Positions 33,279 through 41,881 of a stretch of DNA of 64,000 nt are shown here, in pieces. Numbering within the stretch: position 1 is the first letter of the stretch; each line of letters opens with the position of its first letter. The notes beneath the pieces were generated by a model that searched no databases, was not told the DNA's origin, and saw only the letters and a program-made list of their open reading frames with translations. Source of the stretch: CAZCPB01 sp044223975 (GTDB lineage: Bacteria; Planctomycetota; Phycisphaerae; Phycisphaerales; UBA1924); the NCBI GenBank assembly GCA_044223975.1, contig JBGALI010000013.1, forward strand, positions 62,001-126,000, given 5' to 3'. Both the position numbers and the translations under genes were made by a program.

Positions 33279-34448
33279 TTATTTCACGCTCTTGGCCCAC
33301 TTGATCAGAACGTCGGCGACCTCGGGGCGGGTGAACTCGACCGGCGGGCGCTCTCCCTTGGCGAGCATGTCACGCACGGCGGTGCCCGAAAGGTTGACGA
33401 TGTCACCCTCGATCTTGGGGTAGCTCTTCCCCGAGACCATGCCGCCGTAGGACTTGCTGTAGCCGGTGTGCTCGAACTTCAGAGGCTCGATGCCCAGGTC
33501 CTTGGGGTCGATGCCGTCGAAGATCTTCTGGGCGTCGTAGGTGCCGTAGTAGTTGCCCACGCCGGCGTGGTCGCGCCCGACGATGAAGTGCGTGCAGCCG
33601 TAGTTCTTCCGCATGAGGGCGTGGTGCACGGCTTCGCGGGGGCCGGCGTAGCGCATCGCGGCGGGCAGGACCGAGACCATCGTGGTCGCGGGGTTGAAGT
33701 ACTTGGCGGTCAGGGCGCCGATGGCTTCCATGCGCACATCCGCCGGGATGTCGCCCTTCTTGGTCTCGCCGACGAGCGGGTGAATCAGGAGGCCGTCGCA
33801 GATTTCCTGGGCGCACTTGCAGACGTACTCGTGGGCGCGGTGGATGGGGTTGCGGGTCTGGAAGGCAACCACGGTCTTCCAAGCGCGCTTGTCGAACTCG
33901 GCGCGGGTGTCCGCAGGGGTCAGGCGCTGGGGGATGAACGCTTCAGGGCCCTTGGGATCCACGCACAGCGTGAGGACTTCGACCGGCCCGGCGATGCACG
34001 TGTCGCCCTCGGCGAGCACCATGGCGACGCCGGGGTGGGCGGGGTCTTCGGTGCGGAACACGTTGGGGATTTCGAGTTTCTTGTCGTGCGGGTAGGTCTC
34101 CTCAACCTTCATCACCGCCTGGAGCGTGCCGTTGGGGGCGACCAAGGCGATGCGCGAGCCGACCTTGGGTGCCGCGGCGGCATCGACGCTCAGGAGCACC
34201 GGCACGGACCACACCCGGCCGCTGGCGAGCTTCATGCTCGAGCAGACGCTCTTGAAGTCGGCGCTGCCCATGAACCCGGTCAGGGGGCTGTACCCGCCGT
34301 TGCCGAGCAGCTCGAGGTCGCAGGACTGCTTGGCGGTCAGCGTGACCTTGGGGAGCGACGCGGCTTCGCGGGCGAGTTCCGCGGCTTTGGGGCCGGCGAC
34401 GAGGCGGGCCGTGAGCGTGCCTCCGTGCGGGTCGATCAGTCCGGGCAT
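33279..34448 (-). CDS. sat: ATP sulfurylase (sulfate adenylyltransferase)
   Basis: A 389-residue homo-oligomeric (Met3/Sat-type) enzyme that makes APS from sulfate and ATP. The start MPGLIDPHGGTLTARLV has GGAGATG at good spacing. Key motifs are FQTRNPIHRAHEY (the QxRN and HxxH active-site loops), VLPAAMRYAGPREAVHHALM and IVGRDHAGVGNYYG. The C-terminal end SGTAVRDMLAKGERPP is also typical. There is no fused APS kinase; cysC is separate and divergent. A promoter with TTGGAA-18-TATTCT lies in the shared upstream region. Confidence 0.96.
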   Translation of the reverse strand: MPGLIDPHGGTLTARLVAGPKAAELAREAASLPKVTLTAKQSCDLELLGNGGYSPLTGFMGSADFKSVCSSMKLASGRVWSVPVLLSVDAAAAPKVGSRIALVAPNGTLQAVMKVEETYPHDKKLEIPNVFRTEDPAHPGVAMVLAEGDTCIAGPVEVLTLCVDPKGPEAFIPQRLTPADTRAEFDKRAWKTVVAFQTRNPIHRAHEYVCKCAQEICDGLLIHPLVGETKKGDIPADVRMEAIGALTAKYFNPATTMVSVLPAAMRYAGPREAVHHALMRKNYGCTHFIVGRDHAGVGNYYGTYDAQKIFDGIDPKDLGIEPLKFEHTGYSKSYGGMVSGKSYPKIEGDIVNLSGTAVRDMLAKGERPPVEFTRPEVADVLIKWAKSVK

Positions 34449-34492
34449 AAAGTCATCTCCTTCACCGGCCTCAGGGGGAACGGGGAAGAGCG

Positions 34493-34522
34493 AGAATAGT
34501 CGTACGGACCGGCGATTTCCAA
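34493..34522 (-). promoter_or_regulatory. Candidate promoter of sat
   Basis: On the minus strand TTGGAA, an 18-base spacer and TATTCT form a plausible housekeeping promoter. The -10 box lies about 45 bases upstream of the sat ATG, inside the 113-base gap shared with the divergent cysC gene. No known riboswitch was seen there. Confidence 0.45.
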
Positions 34523-34561
34523 GGGTTTTCCGGCGAAGGGCCGGCGAGAAAGGGATCCAAC

Positions 34562-35188
34562 GTGGCAGAGCAGAAGGCAACCAACATCCACTGGCACGCC
34601 GGCAACTTCACGCGCGAGGAGCGCTGGAAGGCCCTGAAGACGCGCGCCGCGACCGTGTGGTTCACGGGGCTCTCGGCCTCGGGCAAGTCCACCATCGCCT
34701 CGGCGCTCGAGCAACATCTGGTCCACCAGGGCACCCACTGCTACCGCCTCGACGGGGACAACATCCGCTTCGGACTCAACAAGAACCTGGGCTTCTCGGC
34801 CGACGACCGCGCCGAGAACATCCGGCGCATCGGCGAGGTCGCCAAGCTCTTCGCCGACTCGGGCACGCTGGCCCTCACGAGCTTCATCAGCCCCTACCGC
34901 AAGGACCGGGACATCTGCCGCGAGCTCCACGAGAAGGACAAGGCAGGGGCGATCACGTTCCTGGAGGTCTTTGTGGACTGCCCGATCGAGGTCTGCGAGC
35001 AGCGCGACCCCAAGGGCCTGTACAAGAAGGCGCGGGCGGGCGAGCTCAAGGGCTTCACGGGGATCGACGACCCGTACGAGGCGCCCCTCAAGCCCGAGCT
35101 GGTGCTCAAGCCCGAGACCATGAGCGTGGAGCAGAGCGTGCAAGCGGTGCTCGACCTGCTCAAGGCGCGGGGAGTGCTGGCGAAGTAA
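34562..35188 (+). CDS. cysC: APS kinase
   Basis: A 208-residue enzyme that phosphorylates APS to PAPS. The GTG start is preceded by AAAGGG. Motifs: P-loop [18 protein letters not shown] near residues 36-45, [56 protein letters not shown] and [17 protein letters not shown]. All catalytic features are present, so it should be active. It is divergent from sat with 113 bases between, and pheT begins 19 bases after its stop on the same strand. With two sulfotransferases nearby, PAPS for sulfate transfer rather than only for assimilation is a likely product use. Confidence 0.96.
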   Translation: MAEQKATNIHWHAGNFTREERWKALKTRAATVWFTGLSASGKSTIASALEQHLVHQGTHCYRLDGDNIRFGLNKNLGFSADDRAENIRRIGEVAKLFADSGTLALTSFISPYRKDRDICRELHEKDKAGAITFLEVFVDCPIEVCEQRDPKGLYKKARAGELKGFTGIDDPYEAPLKPELVLKPETMSVEQSVQAVLDLLKARGVLAK

Positions 35189-35207
35189 CCCCCTACCCTT
35201 TTCGCCC

Positions 35208-37319
35208 ATGCACATCAGCATCGCCTGGCTCAACCGGTACCTGAGTTCGCCCGTCGCCACCGACGAGGCGGAGCGGTCGCTCATGGAGGCCGGGTTCCCG
35301 ATCGAGACGCGCGAGACGCTGCCCTCGGGCGACGTGATGCTCGACGTCGAGATCACCAGCAACCGCGGCGACTGCCTGTCGCACGCCGGTCTGGCCCGCG
35401 AGGTCGCGGCCAAGACCGGGCGGGCGCTGAAACTCCCCGAGTGGAAGGACCCGGAGCCCGCCGCCGGCCCCGTGGCGCTCGCGCTCAAGCTCGACAATCG
35501 GCACCCTGAGGTGTGCTCGCTCTTCACCGCCCGCGTGCTCCGCGGCGTCAAGATCGGGCCCAGCCCGGCGTGGCTGGTCTCGGCCCTCGAGTCCGTCGGC
35601 CAGCGCTCCATCAACAACGTCGTCGACATCACCAACTTCATCTCGTTCGAGCTGGGCAACCCCTGCCACGTCTTCGACCTGGCGAAACTCGACGGGCACG
35701 CGCTCGTGGTCCGGTACGCCAAAGAGGGCGAGCCCCTCACCACGCTCGACGGCAAGAAGCGCACGCTGAAGGCCGATGAACTCGTGGTCGCCGACGCGAC
35801 GCGGGCCCAGAGCCTCGCGGGCGTCATCGGCGGGCAGGACTCGGAGGTCTCGGCCTCCACCACCGACATCGTCTTTGAGATGGCGACGTGGGACCCCGTG
35901 ACCGTCCGGCGCGCGGCAAGGCGCCTGGGCGTTCGCACCGACGCGAGCTACCGCTTCGAGCGGATCGTTGACCCGCGCACCATCGACTGGGCCGCGCGGC
36001 GCGCCGTCGCGTTGATCTTCGAGGTCGCCGGCGGCAAGCTCTGCGAGGGCGTTCTGACCGCGGGAAAATCGCTGGCCGACCCGCTCAGCATCCGGTTCCG
36101 CCCGACTCGCTGCCGCGAACTGGCAGGGATTCAGATCGAGACCGAGGAGATGGTGCGGCACCTGCGGGCGGTGGGCGTCGAGATCGAGCTGATCGGGCGC
36201 GCGGGCGACGACCTGCGCTGCATCGTGCCGGCGTGGCGTCCCGACCTGTTCCGCGAGATCGACCTGATCGAGGAGGTCGTGCGGCTCAAGGGGCTGGACG
36301 CCATCCCCGTCTCTCCCAAGCTCCCGATCTCGGTTTCATCGGCGCAGCCGCGCGAGCGGGCGGTGCGCGAGGTGGGAGCAATCCTGACCGGTCTTGGCTT
36401 CCACGAGACCGTGACGTTCAGCTTCGTGTCGCGCCAGCAGAGCGCCCCGTTCGCGTTGGCGGGGATGGACCTGATCGAGATCGATGACGCTCGCCGCGCC
36501 GCCGAGCCCGTGCTGCGCCCCAGCGTGCTTCCCAGCCTGATTGCCTGCCGCCGCGCCAACCAGGACCGCCGGTCCACGGCCCCGGGCGCGGTCCGTCTGT
36601 TCGAGATCGCATCGATTTTCGGCCAGGAGAGCGGCACCCCGGCGGAGGCGGGCCTTTCCGCCGCCCGCGGCAGGTCGATCGAGCGGCGGCACCTGGCGCT
36701 GCTCATGGACGTGCCGGGCGCCAGGCCGGGAGCTGCGGAAACTCAGACGGCCCTGCGCCTGCTCCGGGGCACGGTCGAGAGCCTGGTGCGGGCGATGACC
36801 GGTGGCGGGGAATCTCTGATCTTCGAGCCCGCGGCGCCGCCGTGCGAGGCGTTTGATCGCGGCGCGTACGCCAACGTCGTGGTTGGCGGGCGCCCGCTCG
36901 GGTACATCGCGCTGCTGAACGGAGCGCTCGTCACCGCGGCGGGGCTCGATGCGCCCGTGGTCGGCGCCGAGTTGAACCTGGACACGCTCGTCGAGCTGTA
37001 CCCGCCCAAGGCGCGGATCGTCGGGCTGCCGGCGTTCCCGGCGATCGACCGCGACCTGACCGTGACGGTCGGGGACGCCGTGAGCTGGGCCAAGATCGAC
37101 GAGAGCGTGGCGCGGGCCCGCCTGCAGTGGCTCGACAAGCTCGAGTTCGTGGGCACGTACCGCGGCAAGCAGGTCGGGCCGGGGAAGAAGTCGGTCACCA
37201 TGCGGCTGTACTTCCGCGATGAGCACCGGACCCTGCGCCGGGAAGAGGTCGACCCGCAGATCGAGAGCCTGGTCGCGATGCTCAAGAGCGAGGTCGGGGC
37301 CGAGGTGCGGACGGCCTGA
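35208..37319 (+). CDS. pheT: Phenylalanyl-tRNA synthetase beta chain, short form without the EMAP domain
   Basis: A 703-residue PheT, roughly 90 shorter than E. coli PheT. It begins HISIAWLNRYLSSPVATDEA, then passes from MEAGFPIETRETLPSGDVM directly to LDVEITSNRGDCLSHAGLAR. In E. coli about 100 residues holding the EMAP/OB tRNA-binding fold lie between those points. The B3/B4 editing-type region (INNVVDITNFISFELGNPCH), B5 (RFRPTRCRELAGIQIETEEM) and the C-terminal ferredoxin-like anticodon-binding domain (FPAIDRDLTVTVGDAVSW) are present. It charges tRNA-Phe with PheS, which is not in the window. cysC precedes it by 19 bases and a terminator follows. Confidence 0.95.
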   Translation: MHISIAWLNRYLSSPVATDEAERSLMEAGFPIETRETLPSGDVMLDVEITSNRGDCLSHAGLAREVAAKTGRALKLPEWKDPEPAAGPVALALKLDNRHPEVCSLFTARVLRGVKIGPSPAWLVSALESVGQRSINNVVDITNFISFELGNPCHVFDLAKLDGHALVVRYAKEGEPLTTLDGKKRTLKADELVVADATRAQSLAGVIGGQDSEVSASTTDIVFEMATWDPVTVRRAARRLGVRTDASYRFERIVDPRTIDWAARRAVALIFEVAGGKLCEGVLTAGKSLADPLSIRFRPTRCRELAGIQIETEEMVRHLRAVGVEIELIGRAGDDLRCIVPAWRPDLFREIDLIEEVVRLKGLDAIPVSPKLPISVSSAQPRERAVREVGAILTGLGFHETVTFSFVSRQQSAPFALAGMDLIEIDDARRAAEPVLRPSVLPSLIACRRANQDRRSTAPGAVRLFEIASIFGQESGTPAEAGLSAARGRSIERRHLALLMDVPGARPGAAETQTALRLLRGTVESLVRAMTGGGESLIFEPAAPPCEAFDRGAYANVVVGGRPLGYIALLNGALVTAAGLDAPVVGAELNLDTLVELYPPKARIVGLPAFPAIDRDLTVTVGDAVSWAKIDESVARARLQWLDKLEFVGTYRGKQVGPGKKSVTMRLYFRDEHRTLRREEVDPQIESLVAMLKSEVGAEVRTA

Positions 37320-37349
37320 CCAGCTGGCCTGACCGGGCGGACCGGGATC

Positions 37350-37375
37350 AAAGCCCCAGGATCGGGCTTGTTTTC
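37350..37375 (+). terminator. Intrinsic terminator after pheT
   Basis: AAGCCC and GGGCTT pair across a 7-base loop and are followed by GTTTTC. It lies about 30 bases after the pheT stop. Confidence 0.7.
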
Positions 37376-37506
37376 TGGCACCGGCGGCGTCCCCGCCTTC
37401 ACCCCGGTGAATCTTCTTGCACGAATACTCACCCGCGCGGACAGCGCCGAAGCCGGGCGTATGATGCGATGGCCGACGCGTCCGAAGGACCCCAGGGAGG
37501 ACGAGC

Positions 37507-38568
37507 GTGAAGACCGCCGTGAAGAACAAGTCCGCCGCCCGCAAGCCCTCGAGCCCCAAGAAGGCGGCCCGCAAGCACGCCGCGCGGCTGAACGGCAAGG
37601 CCGCCAAGCCCGCCGGCAAGCGCGCCATCAAGGGCGCGCCCAAGGGCGCCCGCGCCCTGCCCAAGGTGTTCGAGGCCGGCATGCCGACCGGCGAGCGCCC
37701 GCTGATCTACGTGAACGGCCAGATGCTCCCCAAGAGCAAGGCGATGGTCAGCGTGTACGACCACGGCCTGCTCTACGGCGACGGCGTCTTCGAGGGCATC
37801 CGCGTCTACAAGGGCAAGATCTTCAAGCTCAAGCAGCACATGGAGCGCCTGTGGCGCTGCGCCGAGGCGATCCGCCTGACCATCCCCATCTCGGTCGACG
37901 AGATGGTCGAGGTCCAGCGCCGCTGCGTCCGCGAGAACAACCTCTCCGACGCGTACATCCGCCTGGTGATCACGCGCGGCTACGGCACGCTCGGGCTCGA
38001 CCCGCGCAAGTGCCCGGTGCCCGGCGTCATCTGCATCGCCGACCAGATCCTGCTCTACCCGCCCGAGTTCTACGAGACCGGCATGGGCGTGGTGGTCGCC
38101 AACCGTCCCAAGACGCCGATCGCGTGCCTTGACCCGCGCGTCAAGAGCCTGAACTACCTCAACAACATCCTCGCGAAGGTCGAGGCCATCGAGGCCGGCT
38201 GCCACGAGGCGATCATGCTCTCGACCGACGGCTGGGTCACCGAGTGCACGGGCGACAACATCTTCATCGTCAAGAACGGCGAGCTCTTCACGCCGCCCAG
38301 CGACGTCGGCCTGCTTCAGGGCGTGACGCGCCAGTTCGTCATCGACGACCTGAGCCGCCAGTGCGGCCTGAAGTGCACCGAGAAGATGATGCGGATCGAA
38401 GAGGTGCTCGCCGCCGACGAGGTCTTCCTCACCGGCACCGCCGCCGAGATCATCGCCGTCACCAAGATTGACGACAAGGTGCTCACCGACGGCGAGGGCC
38501 CGATCACCAACCGCCTGCGCATGAAGTTCCGCGAGATCGTCACGAGCGATCACGTGCCGGAGGAGTAG
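37507..38568 (+). CDS. ilvE: Branched-chain amino acid aminotransferase with a Lys/Ala-rich N-terminal tail
   Basis: A 353-residue class IV PLP aminotransferase that makes or breaks Leu, Ile and Val. The core begins IYVNGQMLPKSKAMVSVYDH; Lys213 in DPRVKSLNYLNN is the PLP lysine; ECTGDNIFIVKNGE and LTGTAAEIIAVTKID are typical. Residues 1-50 are an extra tail with 12 Lys, 5 Arg, 14 Ala and no acidic residue (KKAARKHAARLNGKAAKPAG), like a histone H1 tail. The GTG start is well supported by AGGGAGGA just upstream, so the tail is probably translated. The purpose of the tail is unknown. The next gene starts one base after the stop. Confidence 0.94.
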   Translation: MKTAVKNKSAARKPSSPKKAARKHAARLNGKAAKPAGKRAIKGAPKGARALPKVFEAGMPTGERPLIYVNGQMLPKSKAMVSVYDHGLLYGDGVFEGIRVYKGKIFKLKQHMERLWRCAEAIRLTIPISVDEMVEVQRRCVRENNLSDAYIRLVITRGYGTLGLDPRKCPVPGVICIADQILLYPPEFYETGMGVVVANRPKTPIACLDPRVKSLNYLNNILAKVEAIEAGCHEAIMLSTDGWVTECTGDNIFIVKNGELFTPPSDVGLLQGVTRQFVIDDLSRQCGLKCTEKMMRIEEVLAADEVFLTGTAAEIIAVTKIDDKVLTDGEGPITNRLRMKFREIVTSDHVPEE

Positions 38569-38569
38569 G

Positions 38570-39274
38570 GTGCGCGACGCCGCGCCACTCCGGCTGCGAC
38601 GGTTCCAGAAGCCCTGGATTTCTGCGGCGCTGCTGCTCGTACTGTTTGGTGACGCACTGTGGGTATCCGACACTTCGCCGTGGGCCAGTCCATTGGCGGG
38701 AGTAAGACGAGCGCTGCTCCGCGAGCCTGCGTTCGTGACGATGCAGCCTCGTACTCCTACGAAGTGGTACATCGCGCGCGCTGCCGATGGGTTTCGCTAT
38801 GTGGACCCTTGGTCGGATCAGGGTGCTTACGCCTCTCCTAAAGCCGAAGAACTGGTATCGGTCGGAAGCTCGACGACCGGACGGTGGGCGCAGACCGAAC
38901 GCCATTTCGATTCGCGTCTACGCGTAACCATGTTCGTCGGTCCGGTTCTCTCGCCGTCTGAGCGTGACCAGATTCGAGAGCGATGTGCACAGTCGCTGTC
39001 CCCGGATCTGGAGTTCCATGACGAGATCGTGAAGAACCTTCGATTACCGGAAACTTCAGACGTTGCGGTGCCGATCCCAGCCGGGTACGCACACAACATC
39101 GCCACACTGGCGGCGATTGCTGGATTCGTGTGGTCACTCGGCTGGGTGCGTGAGGCGGTAATCCGTCGAACTCGAGCGTCGCGGCAAACTCGCGGGCTAT
39201 GCCCTCACTGCTGCTACGAGGTTCGCGGTCTTCCGCTGCCGATCTGCCCGGAGTGTGGACGACCGATCGGGTGA
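38570..39274 (+). CDS. Membrane protein with a C-terminal zinc ribbon
   Basis: A 234-residue protein with a GTG start right after the ilvE stop and the site GGAGGAG within the end of ilvE, so translation is coupled. One hydrophobic helix near residues 16-32 (WISAALLLVLFGDALWV), a soluble region, then a second helix (IATLAAIAGFVWSLGWV) followed by a four-Cys ribbon CPHCCYEVRGLPLPICPECG at the end. The same design occurs in the gene at 60358-61074. Base composition is less GC-rich than ilvE. No function is known. Confidence 0.75.
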   Translation: MRDAAPLRLRRFQKPWISAALLLVLFGDALWVSDTSPWASPLAGVRRALLREPAFVTMQPRTPTKWYIARAADGFRYVDPWSDQGAYASPKAEELVSVGSSTTGRWAQTERHFDSRLRVTMFVGPVLSPSERDQIRERCAQSLSPDLEFHDEIVKNLRLPETSDVAVPIPAGYAHNIATLAAIAGFVWSLGWVREAVIRRTRASRQTRGLCPHCCYEVRGLPLPICPECGRPIG

Positions 39275-39334
39275 TCGGACCGATACCGCGCAGCACGAAG
39301 AACGCCGCCGTCGCCTTCCCTGCTAGAGCCTCGC

Positions 39335-39727
39335 TCACGAACTCCCGACCAGCGCCGCGAGCTTCGCCTCGTTGCGCCAGTCCGCGGCAAGGACCGCCGG
39401 GTCCGACCCGACGCTCATTGTCGTCCCGGATGCCGAATGTGACACCACAACACGCTCGTGAACCGATCCGATGGTGAATGGCATCGCGTCGGCGATTGGA
39501 CTCGCGGGTTGCGTCGGGCCGCGCCCGGGCGATCGCGAAAGTACGAACGCGCCGACACCCATCATCACGGTCACCCCGATCGCCACCGACGCCACGCGCA
39601 ACCGACGCTGCGTGCGCCGCCGCCCCACCGCCGCGAGGAACGCCGCGGGAGGTTCGGCCGTGCGAACCGCGGGGCCGGGTGCGAGGCGATCGAGGGCCTG
39701 TTCGAGGCTGTCGTGCAGATCAGCCAT
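39335..39727 (-). CDS. Single-pass membrane protein coupled to the ECF sigma gene (anti-sigma-like)
   Basis: A 130-residue protein starting MADLHDSLEQALDRLAPG. Its ATG overlaps the sigma-factor stop by eight bases (ATGGCTGA), so the two are translated together. A short soluble N-terminal region with helix SLEQALDRLA and basic RRRTQRRLR leads into one membrane helix (VASVAIGVTVMMGVGAFVL). An outer domain of about 70 residues follows. Position and topology suggest an anti-sigma factor, but no zinc-binding anti-sigma motif (HxxxCxxC) is visible, so a different fold or role must be considered. Confidence 0.7.
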   Translation of the reverse strand: MADLHDSLEQALDRLAPGPAVRTAEPPAAFLAAVGRRRTQRRLRVASVAIGVTVMMGVGAFVLSRSPGRGPTQPASPIADAMPFTIGSVHERVVVSHSASGTTMSVGSDPAVLAADWRNEAKLAALVGSS

Positions 39728-40286
39728 GCAGCACCTCCATGGGATTGGCGCGAGGCGTTGGTCCCGCCGGCGCATCGTTGAGCGACCGGCGCAAGGTCTC
39801 GATCGCGGCTCGGTACCGTGCCGCCGCGGTGTTGCGGTTCAGGGCCAGGGCCAGGGCGATCTGGTCGAACGTCAGCCCCGAGACGTGCTTGAGCGTGACG
39901 ATCTCGCGGAGCCGCCGCGGCAGGGAATCAAGGGCGATCTGAAGGTCGTCGCGCGAGCCGAGGGCCGGTGGAATTTCCTCACGGTGGGCACGCAGCGCGA
40001 GCCGGGCCCGCTCCCGGCGGTCGGCGCGGATCGCGTTCAGCGCCTCGCGTCGCGCCAGAATTGTCAGCCACGCCGCCACATCTGCCACACCTTTGATCGT
40101 CGCGCGGTCGAGCGCGACCACGCGGCAGAAGACCGACTGCACCACGTCATCGGGCGAGAGCCGCGGCGGCAGGATCGCCCGGGCGTACGCCAGGAGGCGC
40201 GGCGCGTGACGCTCCCAAAGCAGACGCGCGGCGGGCTCGTGCCCGTCGCGCGTCTCGACCAGCAGTTGACGGTCGTCCATCAGCAT
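39720..40286 (-). CDS. ECF-family RNA polymerase sigma factor
   Basis: A 188-residue sigma-70 family factor. MLMDDRQLLVETRDGHEPA is taken as the start, 17 bases after the stop of the upstream gene. Region 2 includes LLWERHAPRLLAYARAILP and PDDVVQSVFCRVVALDRA (the conserved DDVVQ-type motif). Region 4 is an HTH: LPRRLREIVTLKHVSGLTFD, then QIALALALNRNTAAARYRAA. It directs polymerase to a small regulon, probably including its own operon. Order: secreted protein, sigma, coupled membrane protein. The likely signal is extracytoplasmic. Confidence 0.9.
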   Translation of the reverse strand: MLMDDRQLLVETRDGHEPAARLLWERHAPRLLAYARAILPPRLSPDDVVQSVFCRVVALDRATIKGVADVAAWLTILARREALNAIRADRRERARLALRAHREEIPPALGSRDDLQIALDSLPRRLREIVTLKHVSGLTFDQIALALALNRNTAAARYRAAIETLRRSLNDAPAGPTPRANPMEVLHG

Positions 40287-40302
40287 CCGATCGTCGGCTC
40301 CA

Positions 40303-41379
40303 TTACTTTGCCGCGGGGGTGTACTTCTCGACCGAAGCGATGGTTGCACGCAGCGTGGACCTGAACTTCTGGGCCGACCCGAAGGACTTCTCCAGCGACG
40401 GGCACAGCTGCTGCGCGAGCGGGCCGAAGGCTCCGGACGAGACCTTCTGGTAGATTTCTTTGAGTGACGCACCGTCGGAGTCAAGGTTCCACGCCGCGTA
40501 GATCTGCTCGTAGACCTTCCGCACCTTGGTTAGTTCGGCCTTCAGGCCGATCTCGTCGAGCTTCTGTATCTGATCGGGGACCTTGTGGCCTTCGCCCTCG
40601 GACGACATGAACGACCCCAGGAGCTTGGCGATCTCCTCGCCGGCCTTGGGACCCCGGTACACCCGCTCGAGGTACGCGGGCACCACCTGCCCTTCAAACG
40701 CCAGGGTGGCGCGGACTCTCATCGGGTCGGCGGTGTCCAGGCTCTTGAGCGACGCGAGGAGTTCGTCCCGCCCCGCCGCGGTCAGCGTGCCCGACGCCAG
40801 AACGGCCGCCACCTCCTCGCACGCCGAATTGGCGGTGGCGAACCCGACCAGTGAGCTGATCAGGACCCCGTCGCCCGAGAGCTGCCCCGCCCCGCGCGCC
40901 ATCGCCGCTACGTACGCCGCGGCCGCGTCGGCGTTGCCCTTGGTCAGCTCCTGGTGCGCCGCCAGGCGCAGGAGGCGGTTGCCGTCGCGCATCTTCGAGA
41001 GGTGCGGGAGCACGGCCATGAACCCGTCGTCGTAGCGGATCTCAAAGTCGCAGCGCGGCTGCTTGCTGGCGAACACCAGCTCGCCCGCGACCGAGGAGAG
41101 CGTGGGCATGGCCGCCGCCTCGCGGTACGCGGCGGGGAGCGCGGAGACGTCGGTCCGCGTCCCCACCTGCGCCCAGTCGATGGCGCGGAGCTTCTCGCCA
41201 ACGTCCGAGGGGATCTGCACCCACGCGGGCCAGTAGACCAGGGCCGCGTTGGGCTGGGCGACCTGCCGGGGCGACGGCGGCATGGCGTCCTGGGCCCTCG
41301 CGCCGGGCGCGGTGAAGGAGAGGGTGGCGGCAAGAATCACGGCGTTCAGGAGCACACGGGCTTGGATGACTCGGGGCAT
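40303..41379 (-). CDS. Secreted protein of unknown function, first gene of the sigma operon
   Basis: A 358-residue protein starting MPRVIQARVLLNAVI with GGAGG before the ATG. It has a signal peptide ending SFTAPGARA before QDAMPP. The mature part is largely helical (LLRLAAHQELTKGNADAAAA, then ISSLVGFATANSACEEVAAV), without a recognised domain. It sits 17 bases upstream of the ECF sigma gene in the same operon. It could be the sensed protein or a target of that sigma factor; this is inference from position. Confidence 0.75.
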   Translation of the reverse strand: MPRVIQARVLLNAVILAATLSFTAPGARAQDAMPPSPRQVAQPNAALVYWPAWVQIPSDVGEKLRAIDWAQVGTRTDVSALPAAYREAAAMPTLSSVAGELVFASKQPRCDFEIRYDDGFMAVLPHLSKMRDGNRLLRLAAHQELTKGNADAAAAYVAAMARGAGQLSGDGVLISSLVGFATANSACEEVAAVLASGTLTAAGRDELLASLKSLDTADPMRVRATLAFEGQVVPAYLERVYRGPKAGEEIAKLLGSFMSSEGEGHKVPDQIQKLDEIGLKAELTKVRKVYEQIYAAWNLDSDGASLKEIYQKVSSGAFGPLAQQLCPSLEKSFGSAQKFRSTLRATIASVEKYTPAAK

Positions 41380-41515
41380 CGGTTGGTTCCTCCGGGGGGT
41401 GTAACGGGTTCTCCGAGAGCATGACACCACGCGGCACCTTCTGTGTGCCTCGGAACCCCGAATTCCTGGATATCGGCCCGGGTGCAGGGCGAGCCCGCCC
41501 GGTACGCTGTCCCCC

Positions 41516-41881
41516 ATGATTCCCCGCTGGCTCGGAACGCTGCTCCTGCTCATCGCGTCCAATTCGTTCATGACCTTTGCGTGGTATTACCACGTGAAGC
41601 AGAAGACCTGGCCGCTGCTGGTCGCCATCGGCATCTCGTGGCTCATCGCGCTGCCCGAGTACATCCTGCAGGTCCCGGCCAACCGCATGGGCCACATCGA
41701 CCGCGGCGGGCCGTTCACGCTCTCTCAGCTCAAGATCATGCAGGAAGCCATAACCCTGGTGGTTTTCACGCTCTTTACGATCTTCGTCGCCCACGAGCGG
41801 CCCCGGGTGACCGACTACATCGCGTTCGCGCTGATCTTTGCCGCGGTCGCCGTGGCGATGATGGGACGGGGGCAGGCATGA
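41516..41881 (+). CDS. DUF486-family small membrane protein
   Basis: A 121-residue protein with four membrane helices: LGTLLLLIASNSFMTFAWYY, LLVAIGISWLIALPEYIL, ITLVVFTLFTIFVAHE and DYIAFALIFAAVAVAMMG. The VPANRMG and GPFTLSQLKIMQE loops are typical of the DUF486/DMT-related family. Its function is unknown. The last four bases (ATGA) overlap the start of the SLC13 transporter gene, so the two are translated together. It is divergent from the secreted-protein/sigma operon. Confidence 0.88.
   Translation: MIPRWLGTLLLLIASNSFMTFAWYYHVKQKTWPLLVAIGISWLIALPEYILQVPANRMGHIDRGGPFTLSQLKIMQEAITLVVFTLFTIFVAHERPRVTDYIAFALIFAAVAVAMMGRGQA

Noticed and set aside
34449..34561. A riboswitch between sat and cysC
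   Set aside because: The 113 bases hold two promoters' worth of sequence but no recognised ligand-binding fold.
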